From: Roseivivax marinus
GTDB taxonomy: Bacteria > Pseudomonadota > Alphaproteobacteria > Rhodobacterales > Rhodobacteraceae
DNA length: 64,000 nucleotides
Reading direction: 5' to 3'
Assembly: GCF_900109705.1 (NCBI RefSeq)
Contig: NZ_FOAI01000001.1
Coordinates: 372,001 to 436,000, forward strand
Under the pieces are notes generated by a model. It searched no databases and was not told the DNA's origin. It saw nothing but the letters and a program-made list of their open reading frames with translations. This document shows, piece by piece, positions 34,391-44,481 of the stretch. Made by a program: the position numbers and the translations under genes. Position 1 is the first letter of the stretch. Each line of letters opens with the position of its first letter.

Positions 34391-36046
34391 TCAGCGCGCG
34401 AACTTCTTGAACTTCACGCGCTTGGGCTCCACGGCATCGGGACCGAGACGACGTTTCTTGTCCTCTTCGTAGTCCTCGAAATTGCCCTCGAACCATTCCA
34501 CGTGCGCCTCGCCTTCGAAGGCGAGGATGTGCGTGCAAATCCGGTCCAGGAAGAAGCGGTCGTGGCTGATGACGACGGCGCAGCCCGCGAAATCGGTCAG
34601 CGCGTCCTCGAGCGCGCGCAAGGTCTCCACGTCGAGGTCGTTGGTCGGCTCGTCGAGCAGCAGGACGTTGCCGCCGGACTTGAGCAGCCGCGCCATGTGC
34701 ACGCGGTTGCGCTCACCGCCCGACAGCTGGCCCACCACTTTCTGCTGGTCGCCGCCCTTGAAGTTGAACGCGCCGCAATACTTGCGGCTGTTGATCTCGG
34801 CGTCACCCAGCTTGATGATTTCGGCGCCGCCGGTGATCGCCTCCCACACCGTGTCGGTGGGCGTCAGGTCGTCACGGGTCTGGTCGACATAGGACAGGTC
34901 CACCGTCTCACCGTATTCCAACGTGCCGGCATCCGGCTGTTCCTGCCCGGTGAGCATCTTGAACAGGGTCGACTTGCCGGCGCCGTTGGGGCCGATCACG
35001 CCCACGATGCCGCCCGGCGGCAGCGAGAAGCTCAGATCCTCGATCAACAGCTTGTCGCCCATCGCCTTGCGGAGGCCCTCGACCTCAATGACCTTCGAGC
35101 CCAGGCGCTGTCCGTTCGGGATGACGATCTGGGCCTTGCCGACGCGCTCCTTCTCGGACTGGCTGGCCATCTTCTCGTAGGCCGAGATGCGGGCCTTCGA
35201 CTTGGCCTGGCGGGCCTTGGCGCCCTGGCGCATCCATTCGAGCTCGCGCGACAGGGTGCGCTGCTTGGCCTTGTCCTCGCGCGCTTCCTGCTCGAGCCGC
35301 TTCGCCTTCTGCTCCAGCCAGCTCGAGTAGTTGCCCTCGTAGGGAATGCCCCGGCCGCGGTCGAGTTCGAGGATCCAGCCGGTGATGTCGTCGAGGAAGT
35401 AGCGGTCGTGCGTGACGCAGAGGATCGTGCCCTTGTACTCGATCAGGTGGTTCTGGAGCCAGGCGATGGTCTCGGCGTCGAGGTGGTTCGTCGGTTCGTC
35501 GAGGAGCAGCATGTCGGGCGCCTCGAGCAGCAGCTTGCAGAGCGCCACGCGGCGCACCTCGCCACCCGAGAGGCTGGCCACGTCCGAGTCGTCCGGCGGG
35601 CAGCGGAGGGCCTCCATGGCGACGTCGATGCGGCTGTCGAGATCCCACAGGTTCTCGCCGTCGATCTCGTCCTGGAGCTGCGCCATCTCGTCGGCGGTCT
35701 CGTCCGAGTAGTTCATCGCCAGCTCGTTGAACCGGTCGAGCTTGGCCTGTTTCTGCGCGACGCCCAGCATGACGTTGCCGCGCACGTCGAGGTTCGGGTC
35801 GAGCTGCGGCTCCTGCGGCAGGTAGCCGATACGCGCGCCTTCCGCGGCCCAGGCCTCGCCGGAGAAGTCCTTGTCGAGCCCGGCCATGATCTTGAGCAGG
35901 GTCGATTTACCGGCGCCGTTGACGCCGACGACGCCGATCTTCACGCCGGGCAGGAAGTTGAGGCGGATGTTTTCGAAGCAGGTCTTGCCACCGGGATAGG
36001 TCTTCGAGACCCCGTCCATGTGGTACACGTACTGGTAGGACGCCAT
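34391..36046 (-). CDS. ettA: Energy-dependent translational throttle ATPase EttA (ABC-F)
   Basis: A 551-residue soluble ABC-F protein with two ATPase domains. Walker A boxes GVNGAGKSTLLKI and GPNGAGKSTLFKM; signatures SLSGGEVRRVALC and QLSGGERNRVHMA; Walker B MLLLDEPTNHLD and VLLLDEPTNDLD. The linker of about 80 charged residues (EQEAREDKAKQRTLSRELEW) and the N-terminus YQYVYHMDGVSKTYPGGKT are typical of EttA, which binds the ribosomal E site and gates the first peptide bond according to ADP/ATP. Full length. Confidence 0.95.
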   Translation of the reverse strand: MASYQYVYHMDGVSKTYPGGKTCFENIRLNFLPGVKIGVVGVNGAGKSTLLKIMAGLDKDFSGEAWAAEGARIGYLPQEPQLDPNLDVRGNVMLGVAQKQAKLDRFNELAMNYSDETADEMAQLQDEIDGENLWDLDSRIDVAMEALRCPPDDSDVASLSGGEVRRVALCKLLLEAPDMLLLDEPTNHLDAETIAWLQNHLIEYKGTILCVTHDRYFLDDITGWILELDRGRGIPYEGNYSSWLEQKAKRLEQEAREDKAKQRTLSRELEWMRQGAKARQAKSKARISAYEKMASQSEKERVGKAQIVIPNGQRLGSKVIEVEGLRKAMGDKLLIEDLSFSLPPGGIVGVIGPNGAGKSTLFKMLTGQEQPDAGTLEYGETVDLSYVDQTRDDLTPTDTVWEAITGGAEIIKLGDAEINSRKYCGAFNFKGGDQQKVVGQLSGGERNRVHMARLLKSGGNVLLLDEPTNDLDVETLRALEDALTDFAGCAVVISHDRFFLDRICTHILAFEGEAHVEWFEGNFEDYEEDKKRRLGPDAVEPKRVKFKKFAR

Positions 36047-36464
36047 GGTCGCGCTCCGCTGTCTGGGAATGTCGGGTTGGCGGCGCTTGTAGGCGATTCC
36101 GCACCGCGCCGAAAGGGGCAGGGTGCACGGGGGCGTGGCATGCGCGCCCTGTCGTGCCGGGACCCGGCGCGGAACGTCCCGATCTTCACGCGACGCGCCG
36201 GACGGTGCCGCGGTCCGGCCGTCCGCGGAGCCTTCGAACCGGCACTCCGCGCCTCGATCGCCTCTTCCCGCGCAAAGCCTGCCGGGACCTGGCGCGGCCG
36301 GGAGCGTCTGCCGGCGCGTCAGCTCTCGCCGCGGCCCGGCTCCCGCCCTCGCCCGTTGATCGAAGGCCGGCCGCCTCCGCGCGGCCGCCCGCGTCTTCTT
36401 CTCGTGACAAATACTCCCGCCGGAGGCATGCCCCGGCCTCGCCGCCCGCGCGGGCGGCAGGTCA
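36047..36464. other. 418-base gap between rpe and ettA
   Basis: No gene-like reading frame with a ribosome site is seen on either strand. The part nearest rpe holds repeat copy E and a perfect palindrome GCCGCCCGCGCGGGCGGC (36441-36458), which may end the rpe transcript. The remainder presumably carries the ettA promoter; I see no clear -35/-10 pair. Confidence 0.55.
36395..36435 (-). repeat. Dispersed GGAGTATTT repeat, copy E
   Basis: On the minus strand: CCGGGGCATGCCTCCGG (imperfect hairpin with GGCATGCC core), then CGGGAGTATTT, then GTCACGAGAAGAAG. Located 30 bases past the rpe stop, same orientation as rpe. The GGAGTATTT core and GAGAAGAAG tail match the other copies; the hairpin differs. 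Confidence 0.72.
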
Positions 36465-37142
36465 TCAGACTGACACGGACGTCGCGGCGGTGCGGATCGC
36501 GCGGATGTTCTCGCCATAGGGGGCGGGGTCCGCGACCGAGCCGCCACGGAACACCGACGAGCCCGCGACCAGCACGTCGGCGCCGGCGTCCACGAGGCGG
36601 CGGGCGTTCGAGGCGCTGACGCCGCCGTCGATCTCGATGTGCAGGTCGGGACCGCCCCAGTCGCGCAGCTGGGCGACCTTGGGTATCGCGCTTTCGATGA
36701 AGCTCTGGCCGCCGAAGCCGGGGTTCACGGTCATCACGCAGACGAGGTCCACGAGGTCGAGAACCGGCCGCACCGCCTCGGCCGGCGTGCCGGGGTTCAG
36801 GGCCACGCCGGGGCGGCAGCCGGCGGCGCGGATCGCCTGCAGCGTGCGGTGAATGTGGGGCCCGGCCTCGACATGCGCGGTCAGGATGTCGGCGCCGGCC
36901 TCGGCGAAGGCGGCGATGTAGGGATCGACCGGTGCGATCATCAGGTGGACGTCCATCACCGTCTTGATGTGCGGACGCAGCGCGCGGCACATGTCGGGAC
37001 CGAAGGTCAGGTTCGGGACGAAGTGGCCGTCCATCACGTCCACGTGCACCCAGTCGGCGCCCTGCGCCTCGACGGCTTCGATCTCGGCGCCGAAGGCGGC
37101 GAAGTCGGCGGCGAGGATGGACGGAGCGATCTTGACGGACAT
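36465..37142 (-). CDS. rpe: Ribulose-phosphate 3-epimerase
   Basis: A 225-residue TIM-barrel epimerase interconverting ribulose-5-phosphate and xylulose-5-phosphate. Motifs: KIAPSILAADFAAFGAEI at the N-terminus, HVDVMDGHFVPNLTFG (metal-binding His and catalytic Asp), VMDVHLMI, MTVNPGFGGQSF and IEIDGGVS. Full length, clear start ATG 37142. Lies 82 bases after the hydroxyacid dehydrogenase start on the same strand side of the operon end. Confidence 0.97.
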   Translation of the reverse strand: MSVKIAPSILAADFAAFGAEIEAVEAQGADWVHVDVMDGHFVPNLTFGPDMCRALRPHIKTVMDVHLMIAPVDPYIAAFAEAGADILTAHVEAGPHIHRTLQAIRAAGCRPGVALNPGTPAEAVRPVLDLVDLVCVMTVNPGFGGQSFIESAIPKVAQLRDWGGPDLHIEIDGGVSASNARRLVDAGADVLVAGSSVFRGGSVADPAPYGENIRAIRTAATSVSV

Positions 37143-37224
37143 GGGCTGACTCTCCCGGATCAGAGTGCTGGGACGGTTGGGCGCGCGCTTCAGATGGCGT
37201 GGCGCGCGGCAAAGCGCAATGGGC

Positions 37225-38160
37225 TCAGTAGCCGCGGTCCCGGTCGACGAGGCCCTTCAGCGTCTCGCCCCGCTCGCATCGCGCGATGTTCGCCGCGACC
37301 TCGCGCGCCGCACTGTCGGTCCGGGTCTCAGAGGCGATGTGCGGCGTCACGGTCACCCGCGGGTGCGCCCAGAACGGGTGGTCCTGCGGCAGCGGCTCGG
37401 TGCGGAAGACGTCGAGCGTGGCGTGGGTCAGTTGGCCCTCGTCCAGCGCGGCCAGCAGCGCGTCGTCGTCGATCAGCGGGCCGCGTCCGGGATTGATGAC
37501 CACGGCGCCGCGCGCCAGCCGGCCGATCGCGGCAGCATCCAGAACGTTGCGCGTCGCGGCGGTGTCCGGAAGCAGCAGGACCACGATGTCCGCGCCGTCC
37601 AGTGCCGTTCCGAAGCCCGCGTCGCCGTGGTGACAGGCGACATCCTCCACGGACTTCTCGGTCCGGCTCCAGCCGCGCATGTCGAAGCCCACCGTTGCCA
37701 GCATTCGCGCGCATGCCGTGCCCAGAGTGCCGAGTCCCAGGATCGTGACGGTCCGCTCGGCGGCCAGCGGCGGGGCTCGGTGGTCCCAGGCATGCTCGGG
37801 ATTCACGATATGCGCGTCCATCCCGAGATGGTGGCGCAGCACGTGGCCGGTGACCCATTCGACCATGCCCTGGGTCAGACCCTCGTCATCGACCATGCGC
37901 GCCAGCGGCTGGGTCAGCGTGTCGTTGCCGACAATGCCCTCGACCCCGGCCCAGAGCGTCTGCACGGCTTTGGCGTTCGTGTAGGGGGTGAAGTCCTGCA
38001 CCCAGCCGTTCGGTGCAGTGACGATGTAGTCGACATCCTCCGGCGCGGCCTCTGTCACGAGGCGGGCGTCGAGGCCGGCCTCGGAAAGCGCGCGCGTGAG
38101 GGGGGCTTCGTAGTCCGCGAAGGCGGCGTCGCCTGCGGCGAACAGGACAGTAAGAGTCAT
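37225..38160 (-). CDS. D-2-hydroxyacid dehydrogenase, glyoxylate/hydroxypyruvate reductase A type
   Basis: A 311-residue NAD(P)-dependent enzyme. Dinucleotide site VTILGLGTLGTACARML, catalytic Arg in VVINPGRGPLID, catalytic Glu in DVFRTEPLP and His in VTVTPHIASETR. The short N-terminal domain (VQTLWAGVEGI) resembles GhrA. Reduces glyoxylate or hydroxypyruvate; exact substrate open. Its ATG overlaps the rodA stop by 4 bases, placing it at the tail of the rod-shape operon. Confidence 0.88.
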   Translation of the reverse strand: MTLTVLFAAGDAAFADYEAPLTRALSEAGLDARLVTEAAPEDVDYIVTAPNGWVQDFTPYTNAKAVQTLWAGVEGIVGNDTLTQPLARMVDDEGLTQGMVEWVTGHVLRHHLGMDAHIVNPEHAWDHRAPPLAAERTVTILGLGTLGTACARMLATVGFDMRGWSRTEKSVEDVACHHGDAGFGTALDGADIVVLLLPDTAATRNVLDAAAIGRLARGAVVINPGRGPLIDDDALLAALDEGQLTHATLDVFRTEPLPQDHPFWAHPRVTVTPHIASETRTDSAAREVAANIARCERGETLKGLVDRDRGY

Positions 38161-39296
38161 CGGGGCCTGTGGATGTGGGCGGATTGGACGAGGCCGAAGG
38201 CGACCATGAGCACGAGCATCGCCGACCCGCCGTAAGAGACGAGCGGCAGAGGCACGCCCACGACAGGGGCAAGGCCCATGACCATCGACATGTTGACCGC
38301 GAAGTAGAGGAAGAACGTCACCCCGATCCCGAGGGTCAGCAGCGACGAGAAGCGGTCGCGGTTCTGGATCGCCGAGACGATGCAGAACAACAGCACCAGC
38401 ACGTAGAGGGCCAGCAGGGACACGCCGCCGACAAAGCCGAACTCCTCGGCGAGCGTGTTGAAGATGAAGTCGGTGTGCTTCTCGGGCAGGAAGTTCAGCC
38501 GCGACTGTGTGCCCTGCATGAAGCCCTTGCCGGTCCAGCCGCCCGAGCCCATGGCGATCTTGGCCTGGGTGATGTGGTAGCCCGCGCCGAGCGGATCCGA
38601 GGACGGGTCGAGGAAGGTGTCGATGCGGCGGAACTGGTAGTCCTTCAGAAGCTGCCAGTCGGTGCCCCGCGACTTGAACACGGTGGCCACGAAGCCGGAC
38701 CCGGCGGCGATCACGGCGCCGAAATAGGCCCAGTGGACGCCGGCGAGGAACATCATCAGGCCGCCTCCGGTGATCAGCAGGATCGCTGTGCCGAGGTCGG
38801 GCTGCGTGAGGGTCAGGAAGGTCGGCAGCAGGATGATCAGCACCGGCAGCAGCACCCAGAGCGGCCGCGACACCTTCTTCATCGGCAGCCAGTCGTAATA
38901 GGCCGCCAGCACCATCACGAGGGCGATCTTCATCAGCTCGGAGGGCTGGAGACGCATGAAGCCCAGGTCGATCCAGCGCTGCGCCCCCATGCCCACGGTG
39001 CCGAAGAACTCCACCATCACCAGAAGTCCGAGCGAGACCAGATAGGCCAGCACCGACATGTTGCGCCAGAACCAGATCGGCACCAGGGCGACCATGAACA
39101 TGACGAGCAGGCCGAGGATGTAGCGCTTCATCTGCGGCTCGGCCCACGGCGTGAAGCTGCCGCCGGCCACCGAGTAGAGCATCAGGAAACCAACGCCGGC
39201 CACCGCCGACAGCAGCAGGATGATCGGCCAGTTCAGGTAAAGCACCTTGCGCCAGCCGCCGGGGACCGTCTTGACGGTGTATTCGAGGTAGCTCAT
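38157..39296 (-). CDS. rodA: Peptidoglycan glycosyltransferase RodA (SEDS)
   Basis: A 379-residue SEDS polymerase with about ten helices that elongates lateral-wall glycan with PBP2. The C-terminal SEDS signature reads GLAPVVGVPLPLVSYGGSAM, and KHTDFIFNTLAEEFGFVGG is the conserved loop with the catalytic-region Asp. Starts 4 bases inside the stop of a 48-residue ORF and ends overlapping a dehydrogenase gene, all ATGA junctions. Confidence 0.96.
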   Translation of the reverse strand: MSYLEYTVKTVPGGWRKVLYLNWPIILLLSAVAGVGFLMLYSVAGGSFTPWAEPQMKRYILGLLVMFMVALVPIWFWRNMSVLAYLVSLGLLVMVEFFGTVGMGAQRWIDLGFMRLQPSELMKIALVMVLAAYYDWLPMKKVSRPLWVLLPVLIILLPTFLTLTQPDLGTAILLITGGGLMMFLAGVHWAYFGAVIAAGSGFVATVFKSRGTDWQLLKDYQFRRIDTFLDPSSDPLGAGYHITQAKIAMGSGGWTGKGFMQGTQSRLNFLPEKHTDFIFNTLAEEFGFVGGVSLLALYVLVLLFCIVSAIQNRDRFSSLLTLGIGVTFFLYFAVNMSMVMGLAPVVGVPLPLVSYGGSAMLVLMVAFGLVQSAHIHRPR

Positions 39297-39439
39297 CGCG
39301 CAGGACCTTTCGCGAGGGGCAGGGCGCGGCGGTCCACGGCGCCGGGCCAGGGGCCGGCGGCAGCCATGACGCGACCGGACTGCGCGGCGCGCACGGGGCC
39401 ACCGGTGGCCCGGACGGTCTGACGGAGCCTCGGGGTCAT
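39293..39439 (-). CDS. 48-residue ORF between mrdA and rodA
   Basis: The ATG at 39439 overlaps the mrdA stop (ATGA) and its TGA overlaps the rodA ATG (ATGA), so ribosomes would pass mrdA, this ORF and rodA in order. The product (MTPRLRQTVRATGGPVRAAQ ... RRALPLAKGPAR) is basic, with no transmembrane helix; there is a mildly hydrophobic stretch AAAGPWPGAV. It may be a real small elongasome peptide or a coupling ORF whose translation matters more than its product. Similarity to known proteins not recognised. Confidence 0.5.
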   Translation of the reverse strand: MTPRLRQTVRATGGPVRAAQSGRVMAAAGPWPGAVDRRALPLAKGPAR

Positions 39440-41379
39440 GCTCGGCTCGTGCCTCCGGCGGCGGGGGCGTCTCGGCGCTCGCGCAGTTCCTTCTGCAGTT
39501 CCTCGATCCGGCCGCGGTCGGCCGTCGGATAGGCCTCGAGCGGCGGGTCGCCGTCGTAGAGCGCCTGCAGCGTGACGTCGCGCGCGATGGGCGCCGCCGC
39601 GGACGAGCCGCCGCCGCCGTGTTCGACCACCACCGACACCGCGATGCGCGGATTCTCGTAGGGGGCGAAGTTGACGAACAGGCCGTGGTCCCGCCGGTTC
39701 CACGGCAGGTCCTCGTTGCGGATCACGCCGCGCGCACGCTCGGCCGCGGTGATGTTGCGGACCTGGCTTGTGCCGGTCTTGCCGGCCATGCGCATGTCCT
39801 CTGCGATGATGCGCGAGCGGTAGGCCGTGCCGCGCCGGTTGTTCGACACCTGGAACATGGCGTTGCGGATCATCCGCAGATGGTTCTCGTTCAGGCCGAG
39901 ATCGGCGCCCGCGCGCGAAGGCTCCTCGACGCCGTCGATGGACTTCACGAGCCGCGGCTCGATCGCGCGGCCGGTGGCGACGCGTGCGGCCATCACCGCC
40001 AGTTGCAGCGGCGAGGTCAGAACGTCGCCCTGGCCGATCGAGCTGTTCACCGTGTCGCCGATGCGCCACTCCTGGCCCCAGCGTTCACGCTTCCACGCCT
40101 TGTCGGGCATGATGCCCTCGCCGACCGCAGACATCGGCACGTCGTGCGCCATGCCGAGGCCGAGCCGGCGGCCCATCTCGGCGATGCGGTCGATGCCCAC
40201 CCGGAGCGCGAGCTCGTAATAGTAGACGTCGCAGGACTGCATCAGCGAGTTTTCGAGGTTCATGTGCCCGTGGCCCGCACGCTTCCAGCAGTGAAAGCGG
40301 CGTGATCCGACCTTGAGGTGGCCGGGGCACCAGACCGTCTCGCCGGGGCCGATAATGTTCGCCTCCAGCGCGGCGAGTGCGGTGACCATCTTGAACGTGG
40401 AGCCGGGCGGGTAGAAGCCCTGCACCGTCTTCGACACGAGCGGGTGCCGCTCGTCGCCCTGCAAGGTACCGTAATCGTTGTAGGAAATGCCGCGCACGAA
40501 CTTGTTGGGATCGAAGCCCGGCGCCGAGACCGCGGCCAGAAGGTCACCGTCCACGAGGTCCATGACCACGACCGAGGCGCTGTCCTCGCCGATGCGGGCG
40601 TGGATGTAGTCTTGAAGGCCGGTGTTCACCGTGAGCTGCAGGTCGGCGCCGGCCTCGCCCTCGCGGCGGTCGAGTTCGCGCATGACCCGTCCGGCGGCGT
40701 TGACCTCCACGCGCTTCGATCCGGCACGTCCGCGGAGCATGTCCTCGTACTTGGTCTCGACCCCGATCTTGCCGAACTGGAAGCGCGGGATTCGCAGGAC
40801 CGGGTCCGGGTCCTCGTACCGGGCGAGGTCGCGTTCGGAGACGGGCTGCACGTAACCCACGACGTGGGCGTAGATCTCGCCGTGCGGGTAGTGGCGCGAC
40901 AGGCCCACCTCGGGGTTCACGCCGGGCAGGGCCGGGGCGTTGGCGGCGACGCGGCTGACCGCGTCCCAGCTCACCCGGTCGGCCACGGTGACGGGCAGGA
41001 ACGGCGCGGATCGCTGCATCTCGGCCACCGCGCGCTCGATCTCGGCGGGGTCGAGCTCGACCAGCGTGGCGAGACGCGCGATGGTGTCGTCGAGATCGCC
41101 CGCGTCCTCGCGCACCACCGTGATGCGGTAGGCAGGCTCGTTCGCGGCGATGACCACGCCCTTGCGGTCGAAGATCTGCCCCCGTGCCGGCGGGATCAGC
41201 CGAAGGTTCACGCGGTTTTCCTCGGCGAGCAGGCGGAACTCCTCGCCCTGGTCGATCTGCATGTAGCGCATGCGCATGCCGAGCAGCGTGGCGAAGCCCA
41301 ACTGCGCGCCGCCGAGGATCATGCCCCGGCGGGTGATCCGGCGCGCGCTGTCGGCGCTGTCCTTGGGTGTGCGTCTCAT
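39436..41379 (-). CDS. mrdA: Penicillin-binding protein 2, elongasome transpeptidase
   Basis: A 647-residue class B PBP. N-terminal anchor helix (GMILGGAQLGFATLLGMRM), pedestal domain with EIYAHVVGYVQPVSE, then transpeptidase motifs: YPPGSTFKMVTAL (SxxK, catalytic Ser), SSIGQGDVLTSPLQLA (SxN region) and KTGTSQV (KTG). Crosslinks lateral-wall peptidoglycan with RodA. Starts 25 bases after the mreD stop. Confidence 0.97.
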   Translation of the reverse strand: MRRTPKDSADSARRITRRGMILGGAQLGFATLLGMRMRYMQIDQGEEFRLLAEENRVNLRLIPPARGQIFDRKGVVIAANEPAYRITVVREDAGDLDDTIARLATLVELDPAEIERAVAEMQRSAPFLPVTVADRVSWDAVSRVAANAPALPGVNPEVGLSRHYPHGEIYAHVVGYVQPVSERDLARYEDPDPVLRIPRFQFGKIGVETKYEDMLRGRAGSKRVEVNAAGRVMRELDRREGEAGADLQLTVNTGLQDYIHARIGEDSASVVVMDLVDGDLLAAVSAPGFDPNKFVRGISYNDYGTLQGDERHPLVSKTVQGFYPPGSTFKMVTALAALEANIIGPGETVWCPGHLKVGSRRFHCWKRAGHGHMNLENSLMQSCDVYYYELALRVGIDRIAEMGRRLGLGMAHDVPMSAVGEGIMPDKAWKRERWGQEWRIGDTVNSSIGQGDVLTSPLQLAVMAARVATGRAIEPRLVKSIDGVEEPSRAGADLGLNENHLRMIRNAMFQVSNNRRGTAYRSRIIAEDMRMAGKTGTSQVRNITAAERARGVIRNEDLPWNRRDHGLFVNFAPYENPRIAVSVVVEHGGGGSSAAAPIARDVTLQALYDGDPPLEAYPTADRGRIEELQKELRERRDAPAAGGTSRA

Positions 41380-41404
41380 GTGCCTGTCCCGATTGCCTGT
41401 CCGG

Positions 41405-41941
41405 TCAGCCCAGAAGCGTGCGATCGCCCTCGCCCGGCCGGGCGCGCCGCAGCCCGAAGACCACGTGCGAGACCGCGACCACCGCCGGGTAGACGAGGAT
41501 GGTCAGCACGGTCTGCGTGAGCAGCAGGGCACCGTTCGCGGTGGGGATTATAAGCAGGAGCAAAACGATTTGATAGGCCAGCGACATCACGATCAGCGCG
41601 ACCGAGACCGAAACCCATTCGAGCGCGAAGGCGGTCTCGCGGCTGTGCCGGTCGCGGGCCTTCAGGCTCTCGGTCATGACCACGGTGAGTGCGGCCCAGA
41701 GCCCCGGCGGCCGTTGCAGCACGAAGTCCGCGAGCAGCAGCATCAGCGCCACCAGCGGTGCCGGCACCACGTCCGGGCGCCGGATCGCCCATGCGAAGGT
41801 CAGCGCGACGATCAGGTCCGGCCCCGCCATCCGCGCCGGCGTCATGTCGAGCGGCAGCAGGCTGAAGAACAGCACGGCAAGGCAGAGCGCCACGTAGAGC
41901 GCCCGCCGCGCCCAGAGGCGGATGATCGCGGCGTCTAGCAT
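41405..41941 (-). CDS. mreD: Rod shape-determining protein MreD
   Basis: A 178-residue membrane protein with five or six helices, fitting MreD: FFSLLPLDMTPARMAGPDLIVALTFAWAIRRPD region and LLADFVLQRPPGLWA are recognisable. Links MreBC to PBP2/RodA. The start is ATG 41941; the reading frame extends upstream only through a repeat element and is not used. Separated from mreC by an unusual 381 bases. Confidence 0.9.
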   Translation of the reverse strand: MLDAAIIRLWARRALYVALCLAVLFFSLLPLDMTPARMAGPDLIVALTFAWAIRRPDVVPAPLVALMLLLADFVLQRPPGLWAALTVVMTESLKARDRHSRETAFALEWVSVSVALIVMSLAYQIVLLLLIIPTANGALLLTQTVLTILVYPAVVAVSHVVFGLRRARPGEGDRTLLG

Positions 41942-41974
41942 GGGCGGTGTCCCGGCATGGCGCGCATCGGATGG

Positions 41975-42023
41975 CCGGGGGCGCCGCCCCCGGACCCCCG
42001 GAGTATTTCGGACAAGGAGAAGG
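41975..42023 (+). repeat. Dispersed GGAGTATTT repeat, copy B
   Basis: Hairpin CCGGGGGC-GCC-GCCCCCGG (41975-41993), then ACCCCCGGAGTATTTC, then GGACAAGGAGAAGG. Orientation is opposite to the flanking mre genes, so the element cannot act only as a leader or ribosome site. Confidence 0.8.
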
Positions 42024-42096
42024 AAGGCGCGTCGCGCTCTTTCCCGCATGGAGGGAGAGGGTGGGCAGCGTATGCTGCGTGGGTTCTATCCCCGCA

Positions 42097-42125
42097 CCTC
42101 CGGGATATTTTCGCCGTGAAGAAGG
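42097..42125 (+). repeat. Short variant of the GGAGTATTT repeat, copy B2
   Basis: CCTCCGGGATATTTTCGCC followed by GTGAAGAAGG resembles the second half of the element with GGATATTTT in place of GGAGTATTT. No perfect hairpin precedes it. It follows copy B by 73 bases in the same orientation. Confidence 0.5.
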
Positions 42126-42322
42126 GATGGGGGTGGAGGTGGCGTTCCGGATGGGCACAGGACTCTTGTTCTGGCCGGCCGCCAGCGGAAGCGGCCAAGG
42201 CGGGGCTGGTCGCGCCGTCGCAAGCCGGGGAGCGGGGTGTGATTGTTCCCTCACGCACCGGTGGGCCGCTATCGTCGTGGGCGGTGCGCCTGTCCAGGGG
42301 TGGCCGTTGGAATGAAGCCACG

Positions 42323-43273
42323 TCAGCCATCGACGGCCTCGGGGACCGGAGCGTCCGAGGGTCCGTCCGCGGGGGCCTCCTGCGCCTCGCCCTCGGGGGC
42401 GGGCGCGGCCGGCGGCTCTTCCGGAGAGATCAGGCCCGAGGGCGTGGTCACCCGGCGCGCGCCGTGATCGCGCAGGACGCGCAGGAATTCGAGCCGTTCG
42501 TAGTCGGCGGCGAGACGGACCCGCAGGCGGCCGCCCGGATCCTGGGCGACCTGTCCGATCAGGAGGCCAGGCGGGAACACGTCGCCGTCGCCGCTGGTGA
42601 CGATCCGGTCGCCGGGACGCACGAGGTCGGGGCTTTCGAGAAAGTCGATGGGCGGCGCGGAGGAGTTGTCCCCGGTGATCAGCGCGCGCTGGCCGGAGGG
42701 CTGGATCACCGCCGGGATGCGGCTGGTGGCGTCGGTCAGCAGGATCACCCGGCTGGTGTTCGCGCCGACGCCCGAGATCCGGCCCACGAGGCCGATGCCG
42801 TCCATGGTCGCCCATCCGTCGACGATTCCGTCGCGGCTTCCGACATTGATCAGCACCGTCTGCCGGAAGGGCGAGCCCGAATCCGCGAGCACCACGCCGG
42901 TGATGTACGTGAGCTCGGGGTCTAGGCGCACGTTGTTGAGGTCGCGCAGGCGGGCGTTCTCCTGCTCAAGCTGGAGCGCGGCCTCCTTCCAGGCGGTCAT
43001 CTGGCGCAGCTCGCGGCGCAGTTCGCGGTTCTGGTCGTAGATGTTGCGGTAGCTCTCGAAGTCGCGGAACAGCTGGACGGTGGCCGCCACCGGCGCCATC
43101 GCCCAGTCCATGCGGGGGACCACCGCGTCCACCACCTGGGCGCGGAAGCGCTCGACCCTCGGGCTGTCGATGCGCCAGATCAGCAGCAGCGCGATCAGGC
43201 ACAGGATCAGGACCGCCAGAAGCAGCCGCTTCAGCGGGCCGGCATAATCCTCAGTGGATCGGTCCCGTGCCAA
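42323..43273 (-). CDS. mreC: Rod shape-determining protein MreC
   Basis: A 316-residue protein: one N-terminal membrane helix (LLLAVLILCLIALLLIW), a coiled coil (FESYRNIYDQNRELRRELRQ) and the periplasmic double beta-barrel with GLVGRISGVGANTSRVILL. The Pro/Glu/Ala-rich C-terminal tail of about 45 residues is non-conserved. Scaffold linking MreB to PBP2. Starts 26 bases after mreB. Confidence 0.95.
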   Translation of the reverse strand: MARDRSTEDYAGPLKRLLLAVLILCLIALLLIWRIDSPRVERFRAQVVDAVVPRMDWAMAPVAATVQLFRDFESYRNIYDQNRELRRELRQMTAWKEAALQLEQENARLRDLNNVRLDPELTYITGVVLADSGSPFRQTVLINVGSRDGIVDGWATMDGIGLVGRISGVGANTSRVILLTDATSRIPAVIQPSGQRALITGDNSSAPPIDFLESPDLVRPGDRIVTSGDGDVFPPGLLIGQVAQDPGGRLRVRLAADYERLEFLRVLRDHGARRVTTPSGLISPEEPPAAPAPEGEAQEAPADGPSDAPVPEAVDG

Positions 43274-43299
43274 TGCATGTCCTCGCCGGGGTCACGGCG

Positions 43300-44427
<1,128 letters not shown>

Positions 44428-44481
44428 CTATGGCGAAAGGCCCCCGGGGGACCAAATCAGCGTGTTCTTGCCAGATTGCGC

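Larger units (their letters stand above)
41942..42322. other. 381-base gap between mreC and mreD containing two repeat copies
   Basis: mreC and mreD are normally adjacent or overlapping. Here the gap contains repeat copy B (41975-42023) and a shorter variant (42097-42125), both on the strand opposite to transcription. The remaining 200 bases have no gene-like frame with a ribosome site. A leftward promoter for mreD may lie here, but none is clear. Confidence 0.6.

Noticed and set aside
41942-42320. Small open frames in the mreC-mreD gap
   Set aside because: They run through repeat elements, change frame at random and lack ribosome sites.
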